DNA from: an uncultured Bacteroidota bacterium
Lineage (GTDB): Bacteria; Bacteroidota; Bacteroidia; Flavobacteriales; Flavobacteriaceae
DNA: 64,000 nucleotides
Assembly: GCA_902520835.1 (NCBI GenBank)
Contig: CABYPD010000004.1
Coordinates: 1-64,000, forward strand
Direction: 5' to 3'
A program made the position numbers and the translations under genes. Positions 52,460-61,063 of the stretch are shown here, piece by piece (position 1 is the first letter of the stretch; each line of letters starts with the position of its first letter). The notes below the pieces were generated by a model. The model did not search any database. It saw only the letters and a list, made by a program, of their open reading frames with translations, and had not been told where the DNA came from.

Positions 52460-53770
52460 TTAAGAAAATGCTCTAAAAATATCCATACCATTAGCATACA
52501 ATACTAGACCAAGTAATAAAAATACACCTATCATCGTTGCATATTCCATGAATTTGTCATTTGGTTTTCTACCAGTTATCATTTCATAAAGTAAAAACAT
52601 TGTGTGACCTCCATCAAGAGCTGGTATTGGAAGAACATTCATGAATCCTAAAATTATTGAAAGAAAAGCTGTCATTTCCCAAAATCTTTTCCAATCCCAT
52701 TTAGCTGGAAAAATATTACCAATTGTACCAAAACCACCAAGTTGAGAGGCACCCTCAGCACTTGCTAAATATTTCATTTGATTTACATAATCAGTTAGAG
52801 TATAATAAGCAGTCTCTGCACCTTTAGAAATACTTTCAAAAAAACCATAATTAAGCGTAGTTCCCTCTAAGCTATACCTTGGATATATACCAATTTTTTT
52901 GTCTTCGCTTGAAAATGGAATAACTGTTGTTAAAATATTTCCATCTCTAATTAACTCTAATTCAACATAATCAACATTAATTTTTTTTGCTTCTTCAAGA
53001 TCTTCAAATGTGTAAATCTTAGACCCATTAGCTCTATTAATTATATCTCCCACCATTATGTTACTGGAGGAAGATGGGGATAAGCTTACAATTGAATCAA
53101 CTTGAAAGTTAGGAAGTGGAGTAAAAGGAGATTCACTTGATGCAATAATTTTAAGTCCAATATCTTCAGGGATATCAATAAAATCTCTTGAACCATCATC
53201 ATGAATAACCTCGACATTTGAAACATCTCGAGAAACCATCATCATAGGAATTTCTAATTGGTTTTCGACTTCAGAACCATCAATTTTCAAAATTTTATCT
53301 CCATCTTGAAAACCAATTTCTTTCATTGTTTCTGAAACTTTGAATCCAGAATTTAGGTCGTCGTATGTGACAATGGTTTTCCCCCAAACAAATGTAATCA
53401 TCATATATATCAAAAATCCTAGGATAAAATTTACAATAACACCTCCTAACATTATGATTAATCTCTGCCATGTTGGCTTTGATCTGAACTCCCAATCTTG
53501 AGGTTCATTTTTAAGTTGTTCAGTATCAAAACTTTCATCAACCATTCCAGCAATCTTAACATAACCTCCTAGCGGAAGTAAGCCAACTCCATACTCAGTG
53601 TCACCTATTTTCTTTTTAAAAAGTGAAAAAGGCCAATCAAAAAACAAATAAAATTTTTCAACTCTAGTTCCAAAAAGCTTAGCAGGGATAAAATGTCCAA
53701 GCTCATGCAACACTACTAAAATTGATAGGCTAAGAATTAATTGAAATGCTTTGATTAAAAAAACTTCCAT
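52460..53770 (-). CDS. rseP: RIP metalloprotease RseP (site-2 protease)
   Basis: The ATG at 53770 gives 436 residues with 'LVVLHELGHFIPAKLFG' (His22-E-x-x-His26, zinc site in the first membrane helix), 'GGYVKIAGM', a PDZ region in the middle, and the C-terminal 'FLSIILGFMNVLPIPALDGGHTMFLLYE', the second metal motif (L-D-G). It cuts anti-sigma factors and signal peptides within the membrane. A TTG two codons further up is the alternative start. It lies 59 bases before tRNA-Asn. Confidence 0.93.
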   Translation of the reverse strand: MEVFLIKAFQLILSLSILVVLHELGHFIPAKLFGTRVEKFYLFFDWPFSLFKKKIGDTEYGVGLLPLGGYVKIAGMVDESFDTEQLKNEPQDWEFRSKPTWQRLIIMLGGVIVNFILGFLIYMMITFVWGKTIVTYDDLNSGFKVSETMKEIGFQDGDKILKIDGSEVENQLEIPMMMVSRDVSNVEVIHDDGSRDFIDIPEDIGLKIIASSESPFTPLPNFQVDSIVSLSPSSSSNIMVGDIINRANGSKIYTFEDLEEAKKINVDYVELELIRDGNILTTVIPFSSEDKKIGIYPRYSLEGTTLNYGFFESISKGAETAYYTLTDYVNQMKYLASAEGASQLGGFGTIGNIFPAKWDWKRFWEMTAFLSIILGFMNVLPIPALDGGHTMFLLYEMITGRKPNDKFMEYATMIGVFLLLGLVLYANGMDIFRAFS

Positions 53771-53865
53771 AAACAAATTTTGGTTTCCAAAAATAACCTT
53801 TTTTAGTCTTTCAAAAAAATGGTGTAATAATTGATGTGTTGTTTTTTTAAATTAATTTAGTAAGA

Positions 53866-54546
53866 ATGAAAAAGGGTGAATTTTGGAATAGGTATAAATA
53901 TCTTATTTTTTTTATTATAATTTTTACAGTTTCTGGTGTTTCAATATTTAATTATACCCTAACTCCTGAAAAAAAACTTCCTGTATTTAGTCCTTCAATG
54001 GTAAGTTCTGAATTAGTTGATGAAGAGCTTTCTCACGTTAAAAAATATCATAAGATTTCTGATTTTAATTTGCAAAATCAGAATGGTGAAAATATAACTC
54101 ATGAAAATTATGATAATAAAATTTATGTTGCAGACTTTTTCTTTACTACCTGCCCTAGTATTTGTCCTATTATGACTGGAAACATGATTTATTTACAAAA
54201 CGAATTAGAAAAAGAAAATGTAATGTTTGCTTCATTTACCGTCACGCCTGAAATTGACTCAGTTGAGGTGTTAAAAAAATATGCTTTAGATAAAGGCGTT
54301 AATGATGAAAAATGGAATCTGATGACAGGTGATAAAAAAGAAATATATGACCTAGCAAGAAAATCTTACCTAGTTGTAAAAAATAATTCTGAGACTGGAT
54401 CTCATGATATGATTCATACTGAAAATTTTGTTTTAGTTGATAAGGAACGAAGAATTAGAGGTTTTTACGATGGTACTAATTTTGAAGATATGAGTAAAAT
54501 TATTTCAGATATTAAAATACTACAAGAAACTTATAATAAATCTTGA
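53866..54546 (+). CDS. SCO1/SenC-type copper chaperone
   Basis: An N-terminal membrane anchor ('YLIFFIIIFTVSGVSIF') is followed by a thioredoxin fold with the copper pair Cys96-PSI-Cys100 ('FFFTTCPSICPIMTGN') and a later His in 'IHTENFVLVDKERRIRGFYDGTN'. SCO proteins insert copper into cytochrome oxidase CuA. The next gene begins three bases inside the stop as TTG, or five bases later as ATG. It is divergent from rseP. Confidence 0.9.
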   Translation: MKKGEFWNRYKYLIFFIIIFTVSGVSIFNYTLTPEKKLPVFSPSMVSSELVDEELSHVKKYHKISDFNLQNQNGENITHENYDNKIYVADFFFTTCPSICPIMTGNMIYLQNELEKENVMFASFTVTPEIDSVEVLKKYALDKGVNDEKWNLMTGDKKEIYDLARKSYLVVKNNSETGSHDMIHTENFVLVDKERRIRGFYDGTNFEDMSKIISDIKILQETYNKS

Positions 54547-54548
54547 AA

Positions 54549-55091
54549 ATGAATTATTTAAAAATAATTTTCTCTATAATTTTTATATCAAATATTTCAT
54601 TTTCACAAGAACTTATAATTGGAGAGGAGAGAATTGATCCTGGAATTATTTTAATTTTTGAGAGTGCGATAAAGGATGAAGTATTCCCAAGATCTAATAA
54701 TCTAAACGTCAATGAAACCAATATTCATATTGAAGCAAGAGTTAATTGGGATACTAAAAATACACCTCCCGGAACTCCTGCTGGTGGATTTATTCCCTAC
54801 ATGAAAATTAATTCTAGAATAGTAAATACATCCTCTGGTTTAAGTACGTTTATAGATTTATTGCCTCACATTAATCTAATTGATAATTTTCACTACGCTA
54901 GAAATATCTCTCTGCCTGGAAAAATATCCGATAAATATGATGTAATTTTTAATGTTCTTCCCCCATCTAATTACGACTTAAACCTACATAAAGATTGGAA
55001 TGAAGGTTATGGGAATAATCTTTTTAATGGTCAAACATTCCGTTATTCAAATATTGATTTTGAAGAAATAGCCAAAGCCAACAGAGACTAA
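54549..55091 (+). CDS. Periplasmic P19/FetP-like iron-transport protein
   Basis: I prefer the ATG at 54549; a TTG two codons earlier overlaps the SCO1 stop. After a signal peptide (IIFSIIFISNISFS) comes 'IEARVNWDTKNTPPGTPAGGFIPYMKINSRI', 'FHYARNISLPGKISDKYDVIFNVLPPSNYDLNLHKDWNEG'. Conserved E-A, W, G-G-F-I-P-Y and H-K-D positions recall the P19/FetP proteins, copper-dimer proteins that help ferrous iron uptake with FTR1-type permeases; no FTR1 is in the window. The family call is by pattern and not certain. Confidence 0.68.
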   Translation: MNYLKIIFSIIFISNISFSQELIIGEERIDPGIILIFESAIKDEVFPRSNNLNVNETNIHIEARVNWDTKNTPPGTPAGGFIPYMKINSRIVNTSSGLSTFIDLLPHINLIDNFHYARNISLPGKISDKYDVIFNVLPPSNYDLNLHKDWNEGYGNNLFNGQTFRYSNIDFEEIAKANRD

Positions 55092-55124
55092 TTTTTTTAC
55101 TAAATTTATATAAAATCAATTGTT

Positions 55125-55970
55125 ATGAAAAAACTAATAATGGTATTATGTATAATCTTCATTGGTTGTGAAGCAAATCAAAACAGAGAAAATGCCAATT
55201 GGGATTTTGACTCTTCAACTGGTGACTACATACAATGGCAAAGTGATAATGACTTTGCTAATGAAATGACCAATGCAGGTATGGAATATCTATATAATTT
55301 TGAATATGATAAATCTATGGTGTTTTTTGAGAAAGCACTTGAATATGATCCTAGTCTTTTTGGTCCCCATGTTGTTTTAGCAGGTTTTGCTATTAATGGC
55401 TCTGACAAACAGAAAATGCATATTGAAAAAGCAAAAGAAAATGTTGAAGATAATAACGAAACTTCAAAACTTTTTGTAAAACTATTGGACAATCCAAGAG
55501 AACCTTTTTGGCCACTTGGTAATAAAGGAAGTCATGAGCTTTGGAAAAAAATGAGAGAAATTGAACCTAAGGGTAAGCTCATCCATTATTATTTTGCCTT
55601 TACAAAACCTACAAATGAAGAGGTAATTGATGAATTAAATATTTTATTGAAAGAAATTGTTGAGAAAGAAGGAGATAATGAATCTCTTGCTGTTAGTGGA
55701 GATCACTCTTTTATGGAGGCTCCTATATATAACAGTCTCGGATATCTGCACTATTGGATTGGAGAAAAAGAAAAATCAAAAGAATATTTTGAAAAATATA
55801 TTGATGTTTATCCTGATGGCTATAATTCTTATGATTCAATGGGAGAATGGTATTTTAATGAAAAAGATTATGAGTCAGCACTAACTTATTATAAAAAGGC
55901 AAGAGAGATAAACCCAAGAGCTATGTCTGCAAACAATAAAATTAGGAACATAAATCAAATGAATAAATAA
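55125..55970 (+). CDS. TPR-repeat lipoprotein
   Basis: A lipobox (MVLCIIFIGC) is followed by an N-terminal TPR-like helix pair ('YLYNFEYDKSMVFFEKALEYDPSLFGPHVVLAGFAI') and two more near the C-terminus ('NSLGYLHYWIGEKEKSKEYFEKYIDVYPDGYNSYDSMGEWYFNEKDYESALTYYKKAREINPRA'). It should be a periplasmic or outer-membrane-facing scaffold. The middle segment lacks clear repeats. It follows the P19-like gene by 33 bases. Confidence 0.78.
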   Translation: MKKLIMVLCIIFIGCEANQNRENANWDFDSSTGDYIQWQSDNDFANEMTNAGMEYLYNFEYDKSMVFFEKALEYDPSLFGPHVVLAGFAINGSDKQKMHIEKAKENVEDNNETSKLFVKLLDNPREPFWPLGNKGSHELWKKMREIEPKGKLIHYYFAFTKPTNEEVIDELNILLKEIVEKEGDNESLAVSGDHSFMEAPIYNSLGYLHYWIGEKEKSKEYFEKYIDVYPDGYNSYDSMGEWYFNEKDYESALTYYKKAREINPRAMSANNKIRNINQMNK

Positions 55971-55986
55971 TTTTATTTAGAAAAAA

Positions 55987-56835
55987 TTATCCTAATGCAA
56001 CATCTAAACTCATCATTACAATGAATCCAGCAATAAGACCCATTGTTGCTAAATCAGTATTTCCTCCCCTTTGACTTTCAGGTATAACTTCTTCTACAAC
56101 GATAAAAATCATTGCCCCTGCTGCAAACGAAAGAGCGTAAGGTAAAATAGGCCAAACTAAAATAACAAGAGCGGCTCCAATCACCGCAAAAATAGGCTCC
56201 ACAATTGCTGACAATTGTCCCCAATACCATGATTTTCTTCTGCTGAACCCAGCTCTTCTAAGTGGCATTGACACAGCAAATCCCTCAGGAAAATTTTGAA
56301 TTCCAATTCCAATTCCAAGTGCAACTGCAGCTCCAAGTGAATATACATTTGCAAATTCTGGTATGACTAAAGCTCCAAAGGCTACCCCTACAGCTAGACC
56401 TTCAGGTATATTATGTATTGCGATAGCCAAAACTAATAGAGAAGTTTTCTTAAGATCAGTTTTCGGTCCCTCAGCTTCTTTCATTTTACCAAAAATATGT
56501 AAGTGAGGAATTGACTTATCTAAAATAAACATGAAAATTGCTCCAAGAAAAAAACCAATGGCAGGAGGTAAAAATGATGGTAAACTTGATTGACCTAATT
56601 CATTTTGAACCTCCACTGCATGTATAGCTGGGGCAATTAAAGACCAAAAGCTTGCAGCTATCATAACACCTCCAGTGAATCCAAGAGCAGCATCCAGAAA
56701 TTTTCTGTTTGAAGATTTGAAAAGAAAAACTAAAGCAGCACCAAAAGATGTAAGTATCCATGTAAATAATCCAGCATATAAAGCTTGTAACACAGGACTA
56801 GACTCAGACCTAAAAAATTCTAATATAGATTCCAA
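55987..56835 (-). CDS. ZIP family metal transporter
   Basis: 282 residues with eight membrane helices; the signature pair is 'AIAIHNIPEGLAVGVAFGALV' (helix IV) and 'IGIGIQNFPEGFAVSMPLRRAG' (helix V), both with the N-x-P-E-G metal-coordinating motif. ZIP proteins import zinc, iron or manganese. It is convergent with the TPR gene, 16 bases away, and divergent regulation is not obvious. Confidence 0.9.
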   Translation of the reverse strand: MESILEFFRSESSPVLQALYAGLFTWILTSFGAALVFLFKSSNRKFLDAALGFTGGVMIAASFWSLIAPAIHAVEVQNELGQSSLPSFLPPAIGFFLGAIFMFILDKSIPHLHIFGKMKEAEGPKTDLKKTSLLVLAIAIHNIPEGLAVGVAFGALVIPEFANVYSLGAAVALGIGIGIQNFPEGFAVSMPLRRAGFSRRKSWYWGQLSAIVEPIFAVIGAALVILVWPILPYALSFAAGAMIFIVVEEVIPESQRGGNTDLATMGLIAGFIVMMSLDVALG

Positions 56836-56895
56836 AATATTTGTTTTTAAAAGTTCACCAGTGCAAAACTAATAAAAATATTTTACTATGAAAGT

Positions 56896-57855
56896 TTAAA
56901 ATTTTCTTGTGATTAAAAGCTGTGAAAGGTCAATTAACTCTTGTTTTTTTGATCGATTAACATTTAAATCATTAATCGATTTAATGGCAAGATCAGAATA
57001 TTTTTTTACCAAATTTAATGCTAGTTGATCAGCTTTAGTTTCAACAAATAGCTTTTTGGCTTTTTCAACTTTATTTGAATCATCAGAATTATAAATTTCT
57101 TTTAAAAGCGATTTTTGATCATTACTAGATTTTGTAAAACACATGTGATAAAGAATCGTTTTCTTATTTTCAATTACATCACCCCCCACTTTTTTACCAA
57201 TAACTTCTTGGTCTCCAAATAGATCTAAATAATCATCTTGAATTTGAAAAGCTAATCCCAAATTAATACCACATTCGTATAAAAGCTTAGAATCAATTTC
57301 ATTTACATTATTTATTATTGCTCCCATCTGCATTGATGAGCCAAGTAATACGGCAGTTTTATATTTGATCATTTTTATATAACTCTCATAATTAACATTT
57401 ATTTGGTTTTCAAAGTCCATATCCATTTGTTGACCTTCACAAATTAATAATGCAGTATCATTAAATAATTGCAATAGTTTTTTTTGGATATCTTCAGAAT
57501 AATTTTCAAATAATTTGTACGAAAGTATAAGCATTGAATCTCCAGAAAGTATAGCTTGATTCAAATTCCATTTGATATGTACAGTTTCTTTTCCTCTTCT
57601 TATTTTGGATGAATCCATTATATCATCATGAATCAAGGTGAAGTTGTGAAAAACTTCGTTCGCCAAAGACGCAGGTAATGCAAATTCAATATCATTATTA
57701 AATAAATTACTTGAAATTATAGTTGATATTGGTCGAATTCTTTTGGAGGGAAGTTTCAAAAAATATTTAATTGGATCATAAATTTTAGAATCGTTTAATT
57801 GATTTAAAAAAAATTGAATTGAATTATTTATTTTATTGTGATAATCTATAAACAT
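56896..57855 (-). CDS. Polyprenyl diphosphate synthase (isoprenyl transferase, IspA/IspB family)
   Basis: The ATG at 57855 is used; a GTG three codons further up is possible. First Asp-rich motif 'FTLIHDDIMDSSKIRRG', second 'AFQIQDDYLDLFGD', with 'GKKVGGDVIENKKT' after it, define a trans-prenyltransferase. At about 319 residues it could make geranylgeranyl, farnesyl or octaprenyl diphosphate; chain length cannot be read safely. It is divergent from the TetR operon. Confidence 0.88.
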   Translation of the reverse strand: MFIDYHNKINNSIQFFLNQLNDSKIYDPIKYFLKLPSKRIRPISTIISSNLFNNDIEFALPASLANEVFHNFTLIHDDIMDSSKIRRGKETVHIKWNLNQAILSGDSMLILSYKLFENYSEDIQKKLLQLFNDTALLICEGQQMDMDFENQINVNYESYIKMIKYKTAVLLGSSMQMGAIINNVNEIDSKLLYECGINLGLAFQIQDDYLDLFGDQEVIGKKVGGDVIENKKTILYHMCFTKSSNDQKSLLKEIYNSDDSNKVEKAKKLFVETKADQLALNLVKKYSDLAIKSINDLNVNRSKKQELIDLSQLLITRKF

Positions 57856-57910
57856 ATTAAGCACTAAAATACATTATCTGATTGTTAATTAACAGTAATT
57901 TAAAAAAGAA

Positions 57911-57949
57911 ACTTTGGAAACTAATTTGGTTTTTAAAGTTTCCTAAAGT
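57911..57949. promoter_or_regulatory. Candidate TetR operator, near-perfect inverted repeat
   Basis: ACTTTGGAAACT (57911-57922) and AGTTTCCTAAAGT (57937-57949) are inverted copies, differing by one extra base in the right arm. The left arm lies just before the -33 box and the right arm runs into the -7 box of the tetR promoter, the geometry expected for autorepression. Confidence 0.6.
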
Positions 57950-57956
57950 ATATTTG
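57925..57956 (+). promoter_or_regulatory. Bacteroidetes-type promoter of the tetR-efflux operon
   Basis: -33 box TTTGG at 57925-57929, then exactly 19 bases, then -7 box TATATTTG (TAnnTTTG) at 57949-57956. Transcription would start about 6-7 bases later, leaving a short leader before the TTG start at 57974. Confidence 0.65.
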
Positions 57957-57973
57957 CACTCCAATTTTAAGAC

Positions 57974-58573
57974 TTGAAAGAAAAAATAATTCAGAAGGCT
58001 CAATATCTTTTTGTAGCATTTGGCTTCAAAACTGTGACTATGGATGACATAGCTAATGAACTTGCTATATCAAAAAAAACAATCTACAATTTTTTTGAAA
58101 ATAAAACTGAATTAGTTGATGCTACTGTAAATAATTTACATAAACAATTAGTTGCTGGAATTTCAAATATTAGAGAAAATTCTGTCGATCCAATTAAAGA
58201 GTTCTTTGAAGTAAAAGATCTAGTTATGGAACACTTGCATGATCAAAAAAATCATTCCGTTTTTCAACTTGAAAAGTTTTACCCTGAAATATATGCTAAG
58301 GTCAAAAATAAACATCTAGATTTTATGATAAAATCTTTTGGGGAAGTGTTGACAAATGGTATAGAATTTGGATTATTTCGAAAAAATATTGACGTAGATT
58401 TTATCTCAAGAGTTTACTTCAATAGTATAAGTGGACTAATGAACCCTGAAATATATCCTTCAAAAATTTATACTCTAGACAGTTGTCTCGAAAGTTACCG
58501 TGAGTATTTTTTGAGATCAATTGTAACTGAGAAAGGTTTAAAAAAACTCGATTTAATTTTAAAAAATGACTAA
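57974..58573 (+). CDS. TetR/AcrR-family regulator of the efflux operon
   Basis: Starts at TTG. The first 50 residues are a TetR helix-turn-helix: 'KEKIIQKAQYLFVAFGFKTVTMDDIANELAISKKTIYNFFENKTELVDATV'. The C-terminal ligand domain is of the TetR_C type without a known ligand. It overlaps the TolC gene by eight bases, so it is the first cistron of the efflux operon and likely represses it through the inverted repeat upstream. Confidence 0.9.
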   Translation: MKEKIIQKAQYLFVAFGFKTVTMDDIANELAISKKTIYNFFENKTELVDATVNNLHKQLVAGISNIRENSVDPIKEFFEVKDLVMEHLHDQKNHSVFQLEKFYPEIYAKVKNKHLDFMIKSFGEVLTNGIEFGLFRKNIDVDFISRVYFNSISGLMNPEIYPSKIYTLDSCLESYREYFLRSIVTEKGLKKLDLILKND

Positions 58574-59903
58574 AAAGAATTTATTTTCAATTATCTGTTT
58601 TATTTTTTGTAATTGTTTATTTGGGCAAAATCAGTATTCGTTTAGTTTAGATGAAGCAGTTGTATTTGCATTAGAAAATAATAAAAACTCTATATATGCT
58701 GAAAAAAATATTTTAATATCTCAAAAAGAGAAATGGGAAACTATCGCTGTAGGACTTCCTCAAATATCATCTTTTTTTGAATTTAACAATAGAATAAAAG
58801 ACCCAATCTCACTTATTCCAGCTGAATTTTTTGGAGGAAATGAAGGTGAATTTGCCGAAATAAGTTTTGGTACTAAACAAAGTATAAGTGGTGAGTTAAT
58901 TTTAAATCAATTACTTTTTGATGGGTCTTATTTGATAGGATTACAATCGATAGAACTATTTTTACAACTTTCAACCCAAGCTAAAATCAAGACTGATCTT
59001 GAAGTTAAAAGACAAGTTATAAATGCTTATGGAAATGCTCTAGTAAGCGCTGAGAGAGTTAAAATACTTATAAATAATTTAAATAACCTTAAAAAAACTT
59101 TATTAGAAACTAAAAAAATATATGAAAATGGATTAACTGAAATAGAAAATGTTGAGCAACTTACAATAACAACAAGTTCAGTTGAAAATTCACTTAATTA
59201 TGCTGAGAAATTTGAATTATTATCCTTGAATATTCTAAAACTTTTATTGGGTATTGAACTGAGTGATGATTTAATTTTAAAAGATAGTATTGAAACTATA
59301 GCAATTAAAAATATTAATCCATCACTAGTTAATCAAGTGTTCGAAGTTTCAGATAATATTGATTATAAAATTGCTCTAAATGCAAGTGAAGGAAATAAGA
59401 AAAGATTACAATTAGAAAAATTTAAGTCCTTACCAACAGTGAGCGCTTATATTTCTGGATCTTATAATGGATACAATGAATCATTTAGAATCACTAATCC
59501 AAAACAAAACTGGTATGGATCATCTCAGTTAGGAATTAATATGTCATTACCGATCTTTAGCTCCCTCAAAAGGACTGCTTCAACTCAAAAAGCAAAAATA
59601 GAATTGGATAAAGCTCTTTTAAATTTAAAAGAAACCGAAAACACGTTAAATCTTGAAGTTGAAAAAGCGAAAAGTGATTATACATATTCAATTAATAACT
59701 ACGAGACAACGCTAAAAAATTTAACTCTAGCGGAAAGTATTGAAAAGAAAAATCAAATAAAATTTTATGAGGGATTGGCATCAAGTTTTGATTTAAGACA
59801 AGCACAAAATCAGCTTTACGCTATTCAAAATGAATACCTAGAAGCAACTCTTAAAATTATTGAGAATAAAATTAACCTTGAAATTCTTTTAAACAAATCA
59901 TGA
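58566..59903 (+). CDS. TolC family outer-membrane efflux protein
   Basis: A signal peptide ('NLFSIICFIFCNCLFGQ') precedes two TolC/OEP repeats, from 'SFSLDEAVVFALENNKNSIYAEKNILISQKEKWETIAVGLPQI' to 'NQIKFYEGLASSFDLRQAQNQLYAIQNEYLEATLKIIENKINLEILLNKS'. The coiled-coil parts with A-x-x-x-L-P and the repeat pattern are clear. It forms the outer-membrane channel. It overlaps both the regulator and the adaptor gene by a few bases. Confidence 0.92.
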   Translation: MTKKNLFSIICFIFCNCLFGQNQYSFSLDEAVVFALENNKNSIYAEKNILISQKEKWETIAVGLPQISSFFEFNNRIKDPISLIPAEFFGGNEGEFAEISFGTKQSISGELILNQLLFDGSYLIGLQSIELFLQLSTQAKIKTDLEVKRQVINAYGNALVSAERVKILINNLNNLKKTLLETKKIYENGLTEIENVEQLTITTSSVENSLNYAEKFELLSLNILKLLLGIELSDDLILKDSIETIAIKNINPSLVNQVFEVSDNIDYKIALNASEGNKKRLQLEKFKSLPTVSAYISGSYNGYNESFRITNPKQNWYGSSQLGINMSLPIFSSLKRTASTQKAKIELDKALLNLKETENTLNLEVEKAKSDYTYSINNYETTLKNLTLAESIEKKNQIKFYEGLASSFDLRQAQNQLYAIQNEYLEATLKIIENKINLEILLNKS

Positions 59904-61063
59904 AAAAATATTTTTACACATTATTTATTTTAATTGCCGGATGTAGTGGTGATAATAAAAAAACAATTGAAGAGTTAATAAAAGTAGGGAATTTAGAAGA
60001 GCTTCAAGAAAGAAGATCTAATCTTATTATTCAAAAAGGACAAATAAACAAAGAATTAAATGAAATAACAGAGGGTGTTTCAATACTTGATACTGCTAAG
60101 AGTTTTGTTTTGGTTAATACTATTACTACCAAAAAACAAAGTATTAATCACTATTCAAAATTTCAAGGTATTATAAAAACTGATCAGAACATGATACTGT
60201 ATCCTGAGTTCAGTGGAAGAATTACAAAAATATATGTTAATGAGGGAGACAGGGTCAATAAAGGACAAGCTTTGGCTAAAATTGACGATGGAGGTCTTTA
60301 CAATGAATTGAAGTTAGTTGAAAGCCAAACTAAATTAGCTAAAACTATTTATGAAAGACAATCAAAACTATGGGAAGATAAAATTGGTTCAGAAATTCAG
60401 TATCTAGAAGCTCAAACCAATTATGATATTCAAAAAAATAGATTAGAAAGCTTAAAGCAATCTTTAGCCAAAACTACTATTACTGCACCTTTTAGTGGCA
60501 CTATCGATGAAATTTTTATAGAGGAAGGAAACTTAGTTTCACCTCCCATGATGCCTGATCAAGGAAATGCTTTTAGAATAGTGAATCTAAATGAATTATA
60601 TGTTGAAGCTGTTATTCCTGAAAATTTTATTGGTAAAATAAAGAAAGGTACCCAGGTTTTAGTTGAAATACCAGTCCTGAATATAACTTTTAACTCTACA
60701 ATCAAACACTCTGTTAGTTCAATTAATAAATTATCTAGAACATTCAAAATTGAAGTCTCTGTCCCGAAAAATGAATTAGACTTAATTCCAAATTTAAACG
60801 TTGAAATCAATATATTGGATTATGCAAATTCAGAAGCAATTTTAGTCCCAGAGTCAATTGTTTCTGAAGACTCTGAAAACAATAAATTCCTCTACACTAT
60901 TGAAAATAATAAAGCTAAGAAAACCATTGTAGAAACGGGTTATACTCAAAACGGAATGATCGAAATAACTAGCGGTCTAAGTTTAAATCAAACTGTAATC
61001 AATGAGGGAGGAAGAATTGTTAAGGATGGACAAAATGTAAAAATCTACAATGACAATGAGTAA
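59900..61063 (+). CDS. RND efflux membrane-fusion (adaptor) lipoprotein
   Basis: A lipobox (TLFILIAGC) precedes a hairpin coiled-coil ('LEELQERRSNLIIQKGQINKELNEI') and lipoyl/biotinyl half-motifs 'GRITKIYVNEGDRVNKGQALAKIDDG' and 'AKTTITAPFSGTIDEIFIEEGNLVSPP'. The beta-barrel and C-terminal domains follow. It links the RND pump to the TolC channel. The pump gene starts inside its last codons. Confidence 0.92.
   Translation: MKKYFYTLFILIAGCSGDNKKTIEELIKVGNLEELQERRSNLIIQKGQINKELNEITEGVSILDTAKSFVLVNTITTKKQSINHYSKFQGIIKTDQNMILYPEFSGRITKIYVNEGDRVNKGQALAKIDDGGLYNELKLVESQTKLAKTIYERQSKLWEDKIGSEIQYLEAQTNYDIQKNRLESLKQSLAKTTITAPFSGTIDEIFIEEGNLVSPPMMPDQGNAFRIVNLNELYVEAVIPENFIGKIKKGTQVLVEIPVLNITFNSTIKHSVSSINKLSRTFKIEVSVPKNELDLIPNLNVEINILDYANSEAILVPESIVSEDSENNKFLYTIENNKAKKTIVETGYTQNGMIEITSGLSLNQTVINEGGRIVKDGQNVKIYNDNE

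Noticed and set aside
55226-55492. 88-residue minus-strand frame opposite the TPR gene
   Set aside because: Low-complexity Ser/Leu translation of the antisense strand, with no start context or family.
60559-60810. 83-residue minus-strand frame opposite the adaptor gene
   Set aside because: It overlaps the lipoyl/barrel coding region of a clear RND adaptor and shows no domain.
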